Assembly: GCF_001580915.1 (NCBI RefSeq)
Contig: NZ_LHZQ01000219.1
Coordinates: 30,750 to 94,749 of the forward strand
DNA: 64,000 nt
Reading direction: 5' to 3'
DNA from: Acetobacter tropicalis
Lineage (GTDB): Bacteria > Pseudomonadota > Alphaproteobacteria > Acetobacterales > Acetobacteraceae
Shown here in pieces: positions 9,253 to 17,818 of this stretch (position 1 is its first letter; each line of letters opens with the position of its first letter). The translations under genes were made by a program, and so were the position numbers. The notes beneath the pieces were generated by a model. That model did not search any database. It saw only the letters and a program-made list of their open reading frames with translations, and was not told the origin of the DNA.

Positions 9253-9355
9253 AAAAACCTCGGCACATCCTGCCTGCTAACCGCGTGAGTGAGGGGCCTT
9301 CCTTTAGTAAGGCCTCAGAGCTTTCGTGTGTAGGGGAGGGGTGCCGAGGTTTTTT
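9253..9355. repeat. 103-base rod-like inverted-repeat element
   Basis: Perfect 14-base arms AAAAACCTCGGCAC (9253-9266) and GTGCCGAGGTTTTT (9341-9354) close a segment whose interior can pair further (TCCTGCCT against AGGGGAGGG, then a GGCCTT/AAGGCC hairpin at about 9296-9315). Both strands end in a T-run, so it could terminate transcription in either direction, but the 74-base insert is far longer than a normal terminator loop. It may be a small structured RNA downstream of ahpD. It lacks the SRP RNA core motif (GGAAGGAAGCAGCC). Confidence 0.5.
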
Positions 9356-9662
9356 ATTTGAGACAGAATAGCTCAAAAGGATAGGGAGGTTTGCTTGGAT
9401 AAAAAGGGAAAGTGATTGTTTCGTCCCGAGCAAAGCTTCCCTTAGCAGGTATCAGGAAATAGGTTGTTAATGTTCTAGGGGTCTCTCTTGGAGTATCACT
9501 GTGAGAGAGTTCGGGCACATAAGGCGGTGGCAGAAATAGCCTCAGCTCTGGTGTCCATATTATCAATAAGCAAGGAAACAGCGAAGCTGGAAAATCCAGC
9601 AGCTATCAAAGTCACGTAGAAACGCGCCCTTGCTCATTTTGATAAAGTTTTAAATGAGAAAG
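9356..9662. other. Gene-free stretch abutting the tRNA-Asp 3' end
   Basis: About 300 bases with lower GC than the surroundings. The only open frame (70 codons on the minus strand, 9354-9566) lacks a ribosome site and a coding-like composition. It directly follows the 3' end of tRNA-Asp, a common integration position, but I see no integrase fragment or repeated tRNA end. Confidence 0.4.
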
Positions 9663-9739
<77 letters not shown>

Positions 9740-9956
9740 AGTCCAGACGCTTACCAGTAGTGTGCGTCGGTATGAGGGGCTTTATAACGGGGATTTTTCG
9801 TTTGGCAACAGGGTTTGGGTAAAAAAATGCAAGATTATGTATTTTTCTCTTTAATCCAGAGACTTAAGAGGAAAACCAAGCCCGTGGACAGAGGCGGAAA
9901 GGAGAGGGGAAACCTTGATATTTTTGCGTGTAAGCGCCTCAGAATGAAGAGGCCGG

Positions 9957-9986
9957 AAAACCCCATCCGCTGGAACACGGATGGGG
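9957..9986 (-). terminator. Rho-independent terminator of the yceI-like gene
   Basis: On the minus strand CCCCATCCG and CGGATGGGG form a 9-bp stem with an 8-base loop, followed by TTTT. It lies 7 bases past the stop of the YceI-family gene. Confidence 0.75.
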
Positions 9987-9993
9987 AGACAGA

Positions 9994-10602
9994 TTAATTC
10001 TGTTTTTCAAATGCGCCAGCCAGAGTGAGGGTGACATCATCCCCCACCATTGGCACGTACGTTTTCACGCCAAATTCGCTGCGTTTGATAACCCCGGTGG
10101 CCTGAAAGCCGACCGTATAGGCTTTGTCCATCGGGTTTACACCAGAGCCTACATAGTGGGCTTGGAGTGTCAGGGGCCGGGTCACGCCATGCAGAGTAAA
10201 GTTACCGGTAATGGAAGCACCCCCTTTACCATCCGGTGTGACCTGGGTGGAGACAAAGGTGGCGGTGGGATATTTGCCAGCGTCCAGCCAGTCAGCGCCT
10301 TTCAGTTCTTCTGTCAGCCTGTCACTGGTGGTCTGAACACTGCTGACCGGTACGGAAATGGTTAGTTTGGAGGCCGCCGGATGCGCGCTGTCCAAAGTGA
10401 GGGAACCGCTGGCTCCGGAGAATAGGCCAGAATAATTGGTAAAGCCGAAATGCAGCAGGGAAAACACAACCTGCGTATGGCCCGGCTCAACCTTGTAGGT
10501 GCCGCTTTGAACGTGCTGGGGCGCACTGTCAGCCAGAGCCATGCCGAGAGAGGTAGCCATCCCGATGACGGCAAGAGAGCATGCAAAGATACGTTTAGAC
10601 AT
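9994..10602 (-). CDS. YceI-family periplasmic lipocalin-like protein
   Basis: A 202-residue exported protein. A signal peptide (MSKRIFACSLAVIGMATSLGMALA) precedes a single YceI domain, a beta-barrel that binds isoprenoid-type ligands in characterised members. Family patterns include 'YKVEPGHTQVVFSLLHFGFTNYSG' start, 'ADWLDAGKYPTATF' and 'GNFTLHGVTRPL'. I set the start at ATG 10602, where the signal peptide begins and AAGGA lies about 10 bases upstream; the longest frame extends to 10860 but adds no recognisable sequence. It is followed by a clear terminator, so it is probably monocistronic. The natural ligand is unknown. Confidence 0.88.
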   Translation of the reverse strand: MSKRIFACSLAVIGMATSLGMALADSAPQHVQSGTYKVEPGHTQVVFSLLHFGFTNYSGLFSGASGSLTLDSAHPAASKLTISVPVSSVQTTSDRLTEELKGADWLDAGKYPTATFVSTQVTPDGKGGASITGNFTLHGVTRPLTLQAHYVGSGVNPMDKAYTVGFQATGVIKRSEFGVKTYVPMVGDDVTLTLAGAFEKQN

Positions 10603-10708
10603 GAAGGAATGTCCTTGGTTGATGGTGAGGAAAAAGAGGCAGAGGGGCAGACGGTTCGTGTTGCGTAACGCAAGACCGTCCGGTTCGTGCTCTGCCGGGG
10701 AAAAAAGA

Positions 10709-11536
10709 TCAGCCTCCGAAGGTAAAGCCGGAGAGAGATTTACCCATGACCGTGTCACTATAGGTCCGCACGCCTCCATCGGTGCCCGCAGCCCCTGCGA
10801 CGACCATGAGAGGAAGGAGATGTTCTTCTCTGGGGTGGCAGATGCGCGCGGATGGGGCATCTTCCCATTGAATGAGGGCCTGATTGCGTAAGGTTGCCGG
10901 TTGGGTCACAGCATCGGCCAGCCACGTATCGAACTGATGGGATGCATCATCGGACTGTGGGTTCGCCGCCATGAAGTGGCGCAGATTGTGGTAGGTCATG
11001 CCTGTGCCCACAATCAGGATATTTTGGTCACGGAGCGGGGCGAGCGCCTGCCCGATGCGCAGATGCAGGGCCGGGTCCATATCCTGTTGGAGCGAGAGTT
11101 CAACAACGGGAATATCGGCTTTTTCAAACGCCAGCATAAACGGAATGAAGACTCCGTGGTCCAAACCACGTTCAGCGTCTGCTTCCGCCGGTATGCCAGC
11201 GTCTTTCAGTAAATGTTGCACCGTTTCCGCCAATTCGGGCGAGCCCGGTACATCATACTTCAGATGATAGGTATGGGGAGGAAACCCATAATAATCATAA
11301 ATCAGCGGAAGCTGTGTGCCAGACGTAACTGTTGGAACACGGGTCTCCCAATGGCCAGAGATCACCAGAATGGCATCCGGTTTCTGGGGCAGAGTGTGAG
11401 GGATGTCCCGCAGATAAGCCGCCATGGTGTCCCATGTGTCCGGCCAGTCCATAAAGAAGCACGGACCGCCACCATGCGGCAGAAAAAGGACTGGCTGGCG
11501 CTTGGGGTGCTGTGAAACAGGAGAGAGGTCAGGCAT
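10709..11536 (-). CDS. Class III extradiol dioxygenase-like protein (YgiD/LigB family)
   Basis: A 275-residue protein of the DODA-type extradiol dioxygenase family, which opens catecholic rings (for example 4,5-cleavage of DOPA) using a non-haem metal held by His/Glu residues. Candidate ligands are His in 'FLPHGGGPCFF' near residue 20, His in 'ISGHWET', His in 'RGLDHGVFIP' and His near the C-terminus. Physiological substrate is unknown. I chose the ATG at 11536; a TTG at 11563 opens the frame earlier but adds nothing conserved. A perfect 9-bp palindrome lies about 85 bases upstream (11619-11641) and could be an operator. Confidence 0.85.
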   Translation of the reverse strand: MPDLSPVSQHPKRQPVLFLPHGGGPCFFMDWPDTWDTMAAYLRDIPHTLPQKPDAILVISGHWETRVPTVTSGTQLPLIYDYYGFPPHTYHLKYDVPGSPELAETVQHLLKDAGIPAEADAERGLDHGVFIPFMLAFEKADIPVVELSLQQDMDPALHLRIGQALAPLRDQNILIVGTGMTYHNLRHFMAANPQSDDASHQFDTWLADAVTQPATLRNQALIQWEDAPSARICHPREEHLLPLMVVAGAAGTDGGVRTYSDTVMGKSLSGFTFGG

Positions 11537-11618
11537 GGGACAAATCAACCTTGGCAGGTGCAATGGTGTGAGTGTTGCCTTCTCTTCCTCGTTTGATAAT
11601 CCTGTGTTTCAGTAAGAT

Positions 11619-11641
11619 ATCTCACACCCGAAGTGTGAGAT
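11619..11641. promoter_or_regulatory. Palindrome upstream of the dioxygenase gene
   Basis: ATCTCACAC-CCGAA-GTGTGAGAT is a perfect 9-bp inverted repeat with a 5-base centre and no T-run, so it looks more like a dimeric regulator's operator than a terminator. No regulator gene is adjacent. Confidence 0.4.
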
Positions 11642-11666
11642 TGGATTTGATGTGAGCGTAAGCCAT

Positions 11667-11707
11667 AAAAAAACCGGAGGGGGCATAAGGCCACCGGCTC
11701 CGGTTTT
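11667..11707 (-). terminator. Terminator of ppa (could act both ways)
   Basis: AAAACCGGAG and CTCCGGTTTT form a 10-bp stem with a run of seven T on the minus strand, about 50 bases past the ppa stop. Confidence 0.8.
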
Positions 11708-11757
11708 CTCAGGTCATCCTGCGGCCTTGCCAGGCCATAGGGAAAGGCGAAAACGCT

Positions 11758-12288
11758 TTATTTGGCCTTTTTGGCTTCTTCCACGCCAGTGCGGATGAAG
11801 TCACCAGCTTCTTCACGGGTGCCCCAGCCGGTCACTTTCACCCATTTGCCGGGTTCCAGATCCTTGTAGCGGGTGAAGAAGTGCTCAATCGCCTTGACGG
11901 TGATTTCCGGCAGATCCTGCACGCTTTCCACTTTGCTGAACTGCGGGTGAACCTTGTCATGCGGGACGCAGATGATTTTTTCGTCCTGGCCGGATTCGTC
12001 TTCCATCTTCAGCACACCGATGGGACGGGCGCGAATCACGGAGCCGGGCACAACGTTGCTGGGGGTCAGCACCAGGGCGTCTGTCGGGTCTCCATCAGCG
12101 GCCAGCGTGCCGGGAATGAAGCCATATGCCGTGGGGTAGGCCATGGGCGTGAACAGGAAGCGGTCCACAAACAGGGCGCCGCTTTCCTTGTCGATTTCGT
12201 ATTTGACGGAAGATCCCTGCGGGATTTCGATCACCACATTGATGTCAAACGGCACATCTTTACCAGGAGAGAGTTTCGACACGTCCAT
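11758..12288 (-). CDS. ppa: Inorganic pyrophosphatase
   Basis: Soluble family I pyrophosphatase of 176 residues, which hydrolyses PPi to two phosphates and pulls biosynthetic reactions forward. Signature 'DGDPTDALVLTP' (Asp-rich Mg2+ site) is near residue 65, with 'VIEIPQGSSVKYE' and 'ERFLFT'-like 'VDRFLFTPMAYP' before it, and 'HFFTRYKDLEPGKWVKVTGW' near the end. Length is typical of the prokaryotic hexameric enzyme. Monocistronic, with its own terminator. Confidence 0.96.
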   Translation of the reverse strand: MDVSKLSPGKDVPFDINVVIEIPQGSSVKYEIDKESGALFVDRFLFTPMAYPTAYGFIPGTLAADGDPTDALVLTPSNVVPGSVIRARPIGVLKMEDESGQDEKIICVPHDKVHPQFSKVESVQDLPEITVKAIEHFFTRYKDLEPGKWVKVTGWGTREEAGDFIRTGVEEAKKAK

Positions 12289-12443
12289 AAGGCTGCTCCA
12301 GCATGGGTAAAATACGGATGCCAGACCCTATCCGCCATGGTGCAACTTGCCAAGTCGGAACAGAAGGGAGTGAATTTTGGCTGTTTTTCACACTCAGAAC
12401 TCTTGCCAAATGTGTCAGGTTGCGTAATCAGAGAGCCACCTGC

Positions 12444-12517
12444 GCGCCCGTAGCTCAATTGGTTAGAGCGGGCCGCTCATAACGGCTAGGTTGCGGGTTC
12501 AAGTCCTGCCGGGCGCA
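12444..12517 (+). tRNA. tRNA with CAT anticodon (elongator Met or Ile2)
   Basis: A 74-base cloverleaf without encoded CCA. Acceptor GCGCCCG pairs perfectly with CGGGCGC; D-arm GCTC/GAGC; anticodon stem GGCCG/CGGCT around loop CTCATAA, anticodon CAT. The loop and the TTCAAGT T-loop fit either elongator tRNA-Met or the lysidine-modified tRNA-Ile2; sequence alone, by eye, does not settle it. It is not the initiator form because the acceptor starts with a paired G-C. Confidence 0.88.
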
Positions 12518-12580
12518 GGTTTTTGCCTTTCACGTCCTTATCGGCGCCTTTTTACCAGTCCATTCGCGGGAGTTCATCTC

Positions 12581-14260
12581 ATGGCACCATATCAATACGT
12601 CTATGTGATGAAGGATCTGACCAAGTCCTATCCGGGTGGTCGGGAAGTGTTCAAAGGCATTACGCTGTCCTTCCTGCCGGGCGTGAAAATTGGTGTTCTG
12701 GGCGTTAACGGTGCCGGTAAATCCACCCTGCTCAAGATCATGGCGGGGATTGATAAGGAATATGGCGGGGAAGCCTGGGCGGCTGAGGGCGTAAAGGTCG
12801 GGTATCTGGAGCAGGAGCCCCAGCTTGACCCCAAACTGACCGTTGGCGAGAACGTGGCCCAAGGCTTTGGCGACCTGAAAAAGGCCGTTGACCGCTTCAA
12901 CGAGATTTCCATGCGCTTTGCCGAGCCCATGGAAGATGATGAAATGAATGCCCTGCTGGCTGAACAGGCCGATCTGCAGGAAAAGATTGATGCTGGCGAT
13001 GGCTGGGAGCTGGACCGCAAGCTGGAGATCGCGCTGGATGCACTGCGCTGCCCGCCTGCTGACAGCCCGGTAGACAAGCTTTCCGGTGGCGAACGCCGCC
13101 GTGTGGCTTTGTGCCGCCTGCTTCTTGAAAAGCCTGATATCCTGCTGCTGGACGAACCAACCAACCATCTGGACGCAGAAAGCGTGGCATGGCTGGAAAA
13201 GACGCTGCACGATTATCAGGGTACCGTGATGGTCATCACCCATGACCGTTACTTCCTGGACAACGTGACCAACTGGATTCTTGAAATCGAACGCGGTCGC
13301 GGTATCCCGTTTGAAGGCAATTATTCCTCCTGGCTGGAACAGAAGCGCAAGCGTCTGGCACAGGAAGAAAAGGAAGAAAGTGCCCGCCAGCGTGCCCTTG
13401 CTGCCGAACAGGAATGGATTGGGTCCAGTCCCAAGGCGCGTCAGGCCAAGAGCAAATCCCGTATTGCGCGATATGAAGAAATGCTGGCCCAGAGTGCTGA
13501 AAAGCAGACGGGTGTGGCAGATATCGTCATTGCGCCTGGCCCGCGTCTGGGTGGCACGGTGATTGAAGCCGATCACCTCAGCAAAGGGTTTGGTGATCGT
13601 CTGCTGATTGACGATCTCAGCTTCAAACTGCCGCCGGGTGGTATTGTCGGGGTGATCGGGCCGAACGGTGCTGGTAAGTCCACGTTGTTCAAGATGATCG
13701 TGGGTCAGGAAAAGCCGGATTCGGGTGAACTGAAAATCGGTGAGACTGTAAAGCTGGGATATGTTGACCAGTCCCGTGACGATCTGGACCCCAACAAGAC
13801 CGTGTGGGAAGAAATTTCCGGCGGGACGGATGTCATTTATCTGGGCAAGCGCGCCGTTCCTTCCCGTGCTTATGTCGGGGCGTTCAACTTCAAGGGCTCA
13901 GACCAGCAGAAGAAGGTTGGCATTCTTTCCGGTGGTGAGCGCAACCGCGTGCATCTGGCCAAGATGCTCCGCAAGGAAAGCAACGTGCTGCTGCTGGACG
14001 AACCAACCAACGATCTGGACGTGGATACCCTGCGCGCGCTGGAAGAAGCCTTGGCAGAATTTCCGGGGTGTGCCGTGGTCATTACCCATGACCGCTGGTT
14101 CCTGGACCGTCTGGCAACGCATATTCTGGCGTTTGAAGGGGATTCCCACGTCGAGTGGTTTGAAGGAAACTTCCAGGCTTATGAGGAAGACAAACGCCGG
14201 CGTCTGGGTGCTGATGCTACGGAACCGGGCCGCATCCGTTATCGGCCTATCGCCCGCTGA
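12581..14260 (+). CDS. ettA: Energy-dependent translational throttle ABC-F ATPase EttA
   Basis: ABC-F protein of 559 residues that binds the ribosomal E site and gates the first elongation cycles according to the ADP/ATP ratio. Two nucleotide-binding domains are complete: Walker A 'GVNGAGKST' and 'GPNGAGKST', signatures '[11 protein letters not shown]' and '[11 protein letters not shown]', Walker B '[11 protein letters not shown]' and '[11 protein letters not shown]'. The linker carries the basic EttA '[19 protein letters not shown]' segment. No membrane domain. The correct start is ATG 12581 with GGGAG upstream; earlier in-frame starts lie inside the tRNA gene. Confidence 0.95.
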   Translation: MAPYQYVYVMKDLTKSYPGGREVFKGITLSFLPGVKIGVLGVNGAGKSTLLKIMAGIDKEYGGEAWAAEGVKVGYLEQEPQLDPKLTVGENVAQGFGDLKKAVDRFNEISMRFAEPMEDDEMNALLAEQADLQEKIDAGDGWELDRKLEIALDALRCPPADSPVDKLSGGERRRVALCRLLLEKPDILLLDEPTNHLDAESVAWLEKTLHDYQGTVMVITHDRYFLDNVTNWILEIERGRGIPFEGNYSSWLEQKRKRLAQEEKEESARQRALAAEQEWIGSSPKARQAKSKSRIARYEEMLAQSAEKQTGVADIVIAPGPRLGGTVIEADHLSKGFGDRLLIDDLSFKLPPGGIVGVIGPNGAGKSTLFKMIVGQEKPDSGELKIGETVKLGYVDQSRDDLDPNKTVWEEISGGTDVIYLGKRAVPSRAYVGAFNFKGSDQQKKVGILSGGERNRVHLAKMLRKESNVLLLDEPTNDLDVDTLRALEEALAEFPGCAVVITHDRWFLDRLATHILAFEGDSHVEWFEGNFQAYEEDKRRRLGADATEPGRIRYRPIAR

Positions 14261-14332
14261 TCAGGTCTGGATGGGTGTCTGATGCGGCATCCGTCCTGTC
14301 TGCCCTCAGGTAAATCTATCTTTTCTTGTCTG

Positions 14333-14353
14333 ACGCCCCATGCCGGGGCGTTT
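14333..14353 (+). terminator. Probable ettA terminator
   Basis: ACGCCCC and GGGGCGT form a 7-bp stem with a 5-base loop followed by only TTT; weak but well placed 70 bases after ettA. Confidence 0.45.
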
Positions 14354-14387
14354 GCGCGTACCCCTGCCTTTGTGCGGAGGGCGTGCC

Positions 14388-14891
14388 ATGTCTGATGCCC
14401 GGACAGTCCGCACTGGCCGTTTGGTGCTCCAGCCAGTTACCTGGCGTGACATGGAAGATATGGTTCGCCTCAAGGCCGATGGCGGTGCTTTTGGCCAGAT
14501 GCTGGGCGGGGTTTGTACCCGTCAACAAGCTGAACGCGATATGGCGGATGATATTGCGTTCTGGGCCTGTCATCGTGTGGGTATTTTCACCATCCATGAG
14601 CACGGCAAATTTGTGGGTATGACCGGCATTCATGACAGGCCGGACGGGCGCGGATTTGGGCTGAGGTTCGCCCTGTACCCATGGGCAAGCGGCAGAGGTA
14701 TTGCGCGGGAAGCCGCCAACGCCGCTTTAAGCTTTACGCATAATGCGGGCATTCGGCGTGTTATCGCCGTGGCCAAAGAGACCAATCTCCCTTCCCGTAG
14801 CATTCTGAAGGGAATCGGGATGCGTGAGTGTGAAACATTTCAGCGCGATGGCCAGACCATGGTGGTCTATGAGAGTATCCGGCCTTCCTGA
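14388..14891 (+). CDS. GNAT-family N-acetyltransferase (RimJ/RimL-like)
   Basis: A 167-residue GNAT protein beginning 'TVRTGRLVLQPVTWRDMEDM', the usual start of RimJ/RimL-type acetyltransferases. The acetyl-CoA motif A is 'LYPWASGRGIAREAANAAL' (Q/RxxGxG/A-like) near residue 95, and 'ETNLPSRSILKGIGM' is the conserved motif-B region. The substrate could be a protein N-terminus or a small amine; nothing here decides. The ATG at 14388 has GGAGG 7 bases upstream and is preferred to ATG 14340, which lies in the upstream hairpin. Confidence 0.85.
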   Translation: MSDARTVRTGRLVLQPVTWRDMEDMVRLKADGGAFGQMLGGVCTRQQAERDMADDIAFWACHRVGIFTIHEHGKFVGMTGIHDRPDGRGFGLRFALYPWASGRGIAREAANAALSFTHNAGIRRVIAVAKETNLPSRSILKGIGMRECETFQRDGQTMVVYESIRPS

Positions 14892-15086
14892 AGAGATGAC
14901 TTTAGGGCTGCGTTGAAAAGTCTCTCATGGTGTCTTTCTGGAAGGGTGTTTGCATCATCTTCCGCCAATATTTCGTCCTGTTAGTCTGAAATTGGAACCT
15001 CACATTTCCTTTTAGACTCAGGCAGTCACATTGTTTTTCTGCAAAATCAGTGAAGCGTTTTGAAGGTAAAGGGCAGCAGCGGCCAC

Positions 15087-15848
15087 TTATCGGGCGAAAT
15101 CCGCATTGAGTTTGCGGGTCTGATCAATAATTGTTTGAGTTAGATGGCTCTGGTTCGAGGCAAGGCGCACATGAATCGTCATCAAATCCTGCGCGGAGGT
15201 GAGATGGATCACGTCTTTGATCGGGGTGTTGTTGGCTGTCAGCCGACTTTCCGTGCCGAATCCGACCGTCTGGGCTGGCGTTACAAAAGCGATATCCCTA
15301 TCCCCTTCGCGGGTTATCTGGTCATCAGGGTATGGGCCGGTTGGAAAGCGGCTGGTGGGTTCTATGCCCTCCTGAATGACGGATTGCACAAAGGGTTGGT
15401 GTGTAGGGAAGGCGCGGGCAATGGTGCGGGCCACGTCAAAACGGCCGCTGGTTGTGCCGGACGTTGAGGAAACCTGAATGCCGGGGCCGCTGATTCTGAC
15501 TTCCAATGTCGAGTCTGTTTGGGGAAAAGCATCAGGTTTGAGCATCAGAAACGCGCCTGAAGACCCATATAATTCCAGACAATGCCAGCCTGCGGGCGCC
15601 ACAGCCGCAAGGTCTTGCGAGGCATAAAGCGCCAGCCCTTTTGGAAGAGGCGCAGGCAAGGTGAAGTGCGAGAGTGTGGGCGCGGGAACAGGCCCTGTCT
15701 GCCCATTTGCCGGACACCCCTGAAAACGAGAGGCTGGTGAAGAGCCTGCTTCAGAGGGCAGAGGACACAGGAGCAAGATACCTGTCAGGGCCGCATAGGG
15801 CTGGAAGAATGCCCGCCTGTGTCCAAGGAATATGCGCAGAAAAATCAT
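15087..15848 (-). CDS. Exported protein of unknown function
   Basis: A 253-residue protein I do not recognise. It begins with a long signal-like segment (basic start, then 'AALTGILLLCPLPSEAGS'), followed by a region rich in Pro and Ser and then a globular domain with 'LYGSSGAFLMLKPDAF', 'SGRFDVARTIARAFP' and 'IAFVTPAQTVGFGTESR'. Two cysteines (about residues 45 and 91) could form a disulfide. It stands alone between ettA-side genes and the mla pair; the 195 bases downstream hold no gene. A periplasmic or outer-membrane role is inference from the signal only. Confidence 0.7.
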   Translation of the reverse strand: MIFLRIFLGHRRAFFQPYAALTGILLLCPLPSEAGSSPASRFQGCPANGQTGPVPAPTLSHFTLPAPLPKGLALYASQDLAAVAPAGWHCLELYGSSGAFLMLKPDAFPQTDSTLEVRISGPGIQVSSTSGTTSGRFDVARTIARAFPTHQPFVQSVIQEGIEPTSRFPTGPYPDDQITREGDRDIAFVTPAQTVGFGTESRLTANNTPIKDVIHLTSAQDLMTIHVRLASNQSHLTQTIIDQTRKLNADFAR

Positions 15849-15976
15849 GATTGTGCCTTTTCCCGTCCAGTCCTGTCTCGCTCAGTTCTTTGTCATCGTG
15901 TGTCTTAAAAGAACGAAAGAGGAGAAGAGGTTCCTTCCGATGTGGAACGTTCAAAAAAGGGGAAGAGATGGCGCAT

Positions 15977-16008
15977 AAAAAAAGCGCCACTCCAGAAGAG
16001 TGGCGCTT
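15977..16008 (-). terminator. Strong terminator of mlaC
   Basis: On the minus strand AGCGCCACTC/GAGTGGCGCT makes a 10-bp stem with a 5-base loop followed by seven T. It lies about 35 bases past the mlaC stop. Confidence 0.9.
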
Positions 16009-16041
16009 GGTCATTCAACCGTAAAAGGTTGAAAAAGAGGC

Positions 16042-16662
16042 TTACTGCTGCGTGGCGGCGGTTGTGTGGTGTGCAATCTGGCGCTTCAGAGCGCCGATCA
16101 ACGCATCTACGCTCCCCCCATTGCGGGCAATGTAGGAAGAGTAATCCTGCCGCTGCGTCAGGCGCAGGCTGGCACCTTCCCCAATTACGTCCACCACTTT
16201 GGAGGAGTTGTTCACAATCCACTGCATGGTTGCGGGGGGCTGCTGCGGGCGGAGAAGGGTGGCCTCAACGGCATCATCTTCACCAGATTTGGTCACGTTG
16301 CCAATGGTGAAGCTTACACCGCGGTAATCACCCAGTTTATCTGTAATGGCGTTCACCAGAACCTGGTGGAACAGGCCCAGATATTCTTTCTGCTGGGCAG
16401 GGGTGGCCGCTTTCCAGTAACGGCCAAGGCAATAGCGGCCAATGCCATCAATATCCACGTTCTGCTGGATAAGCGGCATGACCCTTTCCTTTTTTTCAGA
16501 AAGAGAAACCGGGCTGTTCACAATTGCGACCAGCTTGTTGCCGAAATCCTGAATAAACAGGCGGGTATTCTGAGCTGCATGTGCGGGCAGGATAGAAAGG
16601 CTACCTGCACAGACCATGGCAAAGGCACCCAGAAGAAAGCGGCGGCCAGAGAGGAATGTCAT
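16042..16662 (-). CDS. mlaC: Periplasmic phospholipid carrier MlaC / HpnM family
   Basis: A 206-residue periplasmic protein of the MlaC (Ttg2D, toluene tolerance) family, which ferries phospholipids between the MlaA complex at the outer membrane and the MlaFEDB transporter. Signal peptide 'FLLGAFAMVCAGSLSILPAHA' then the domain with 'RVMPLIQQNVDIDGIGRYCLGRYWK', a family hallmark. HpnM, the hopanoid-linked member, is very similar, and I cannot separate the two by eye. I set the start at ATG 16662; the frame is open further upstream into mlaA. It starts 7 bases after the mlaA stop, so the two are one operon. Confidence 0.9.
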   Translation of the reverse strand: MTFLSGRRFLLGAFAMVCAGSLSILPAHAAQNTRLFIQDFGNKLVAIVNSPVSLSEKKERVMPLIQQNVDIDGIGRYCLGRYWKAATPAQQKEYLGLFHQVLVNAITDKLGDYRGVSFTIGNVTKSGEDDAVEATLLRPQQPPATMQWIVNNSSKVVDVIGEGASLRLTQRQDYSSYIARNGGSVDALIGALKRQIAHHTTAATQQ

Positions 16663-16669
16663 GTCAGTG

Positions 16670-17539
16670 CTACCCTTGTTGTTTATTTTTGACATGGTAC
16701 CACAAAGGCACAGTCGCCCGGTGGTCGTTCTTGATAGCTTCAATCTGGGCTTTGCGCTGCTGCTGATACGCGCTGCGGATGGTGGCGTAGGGGTCCAGAG
16801 CATCACGTTGCAGTGCGTCCAGCTCATCCAGATGTTCTGAACGGCCGTGCACAATGCCCATCATGTTATAGGCCCAGTTGAAGCTGATCAGCCCATATCC
16901 ACGAGGTACATAGTTCCAAGGGGAAAGCCCCTGGTCAATCCCGTAACCAATTCCGTCACGGATGGAGGAAGGTCCCATTGGCAGGAACAGGTAAGGGCCA
17001 GAGGGAATACCCCAGTTGGCCAGCGTCATCCCGCCATCATTATCATGATGAGGATATCCGGCCATTTTGGCGACATCAATCAGCCCGCCAAGGCCGACTG
17101 ACATATTGATGCACCAGCGTACAAACGCATCCCCCGCACGGCGTGGCTTACCTGCGCCAACATCGTTAAAGAAGACAGAGGGTTCGTTCATGGTGGTGAT
17201 CATGTTGCCCAGTGAATTCCGCACAGGGCGGGGCACGGCCCATACATAGGCCTTGGCTACCGGCCGCAGCGCCCATTTATCGAACGTCATGGTCAGGTTG
17301 TAGACCTTGCGGTTCAGGGGCTCGTAGGGGTCATTCGCCTGTTTGTATTCGGCTAAAGCGTCGGGGTCTTTGGGGGGAGGCGTGCGGATGCTGCTGCACC
17401 CGGCCAGCGCCAGCAGGGAAACGGCAAGAAGAGAAGAGCGGGTGGAGAAACGGCGATAAGCCGAAAAGCCTGCCCGGGTCTGACCATTCTGTGCCTGACC
17501 GCGAGGGCGGAGCCGCATACCGTTCCGTCCTGAATTCAT
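16670..17539 (-). CDS. mlaA: Outer-membrane lipid asymmetry lipoprotein MlaA (VacJ)
   Basis: VacJ/MlaA-family lipoprotein that removes misplaced phospholipids from the outer leaflet of the outer membrane. A lipobox 'LLALAGC' ends the signal; then 'NDPYEPLNRKVYNLT' and 'RPVAKAYVWAVPRPVRN' and 'GGLIDVAKMAG', all family features. I chose ATG 17539 with AAGG six bases upstream; ATG 17569 gives a longer start without a spaced ribosome site, and ATG 17518 is also possible. The signal region is unusually long (about 45 residues before the lipobox Cys). Paired with mlaC; mlaD lies 16 kb away. Confidence 0.93.
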   Translation of the reverse strand: MNSGRNGMRLRPRGQAQNGQTRAGFSAYRRFSTRSSLLAVSLLALAGCSSIRTPPPKDPDALAEYKQANDPYEPLNRKVYNLTMTFDKWALRPVAKAYVWAVPRPVRNSLGNMITTMNEPSVFFNDVGAGKPRRAGDAFVRWCINMSVGLGGLIDVAKMAGYPHHDNDGGMTLANWGIPSGPYLFLPMGPSSIRDGIGYGIDQGLSPWNYVPRGYGLISFNWAYNMMGIVHGRSEHLDELDALQRDALDPYATIRSAYQQQRKAQIEAIKNDHRATVPLWYHVKNKQQG

Positions 17540-17818
17540 TGCCGCCTTCACCTTCACCCTGTGACGCATCCTTAATCTGACCTGACCGTATGGCAGGCCT
17601 ATCCTGCCGCCTTGTCTACCACGAGAACGGCGCTACGCAATGCAGGGCTTCTCTGCGCGTGAGGCAGGGTAGAGGAAAAAAAGCGCCTCTCTGGCCCTTC
17701 GGTTCATCGCAAGGTGTGATTTTTTTGTTCTCTGTTGCCTGAATGCCGCAATTATGGGGTTTCTCGCTCCATTATTAAGCGCGAGTGAGGGGATTCTATT
17801 GGGTGGCAGACGGCCAGT

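Noticed and set aside
9253..9355. SRP (4.5S) RNA
   Set aside because: The inverted repeat has the right size, but the conserved GGAAGGAAGCAGCC core is missing on both strands.
12491..12580. Upstream extension of EttA to 12491
   Set aside because: It begins inside the CAT tRNA gene; the recognisable protein and its ribosome site start at 12581.
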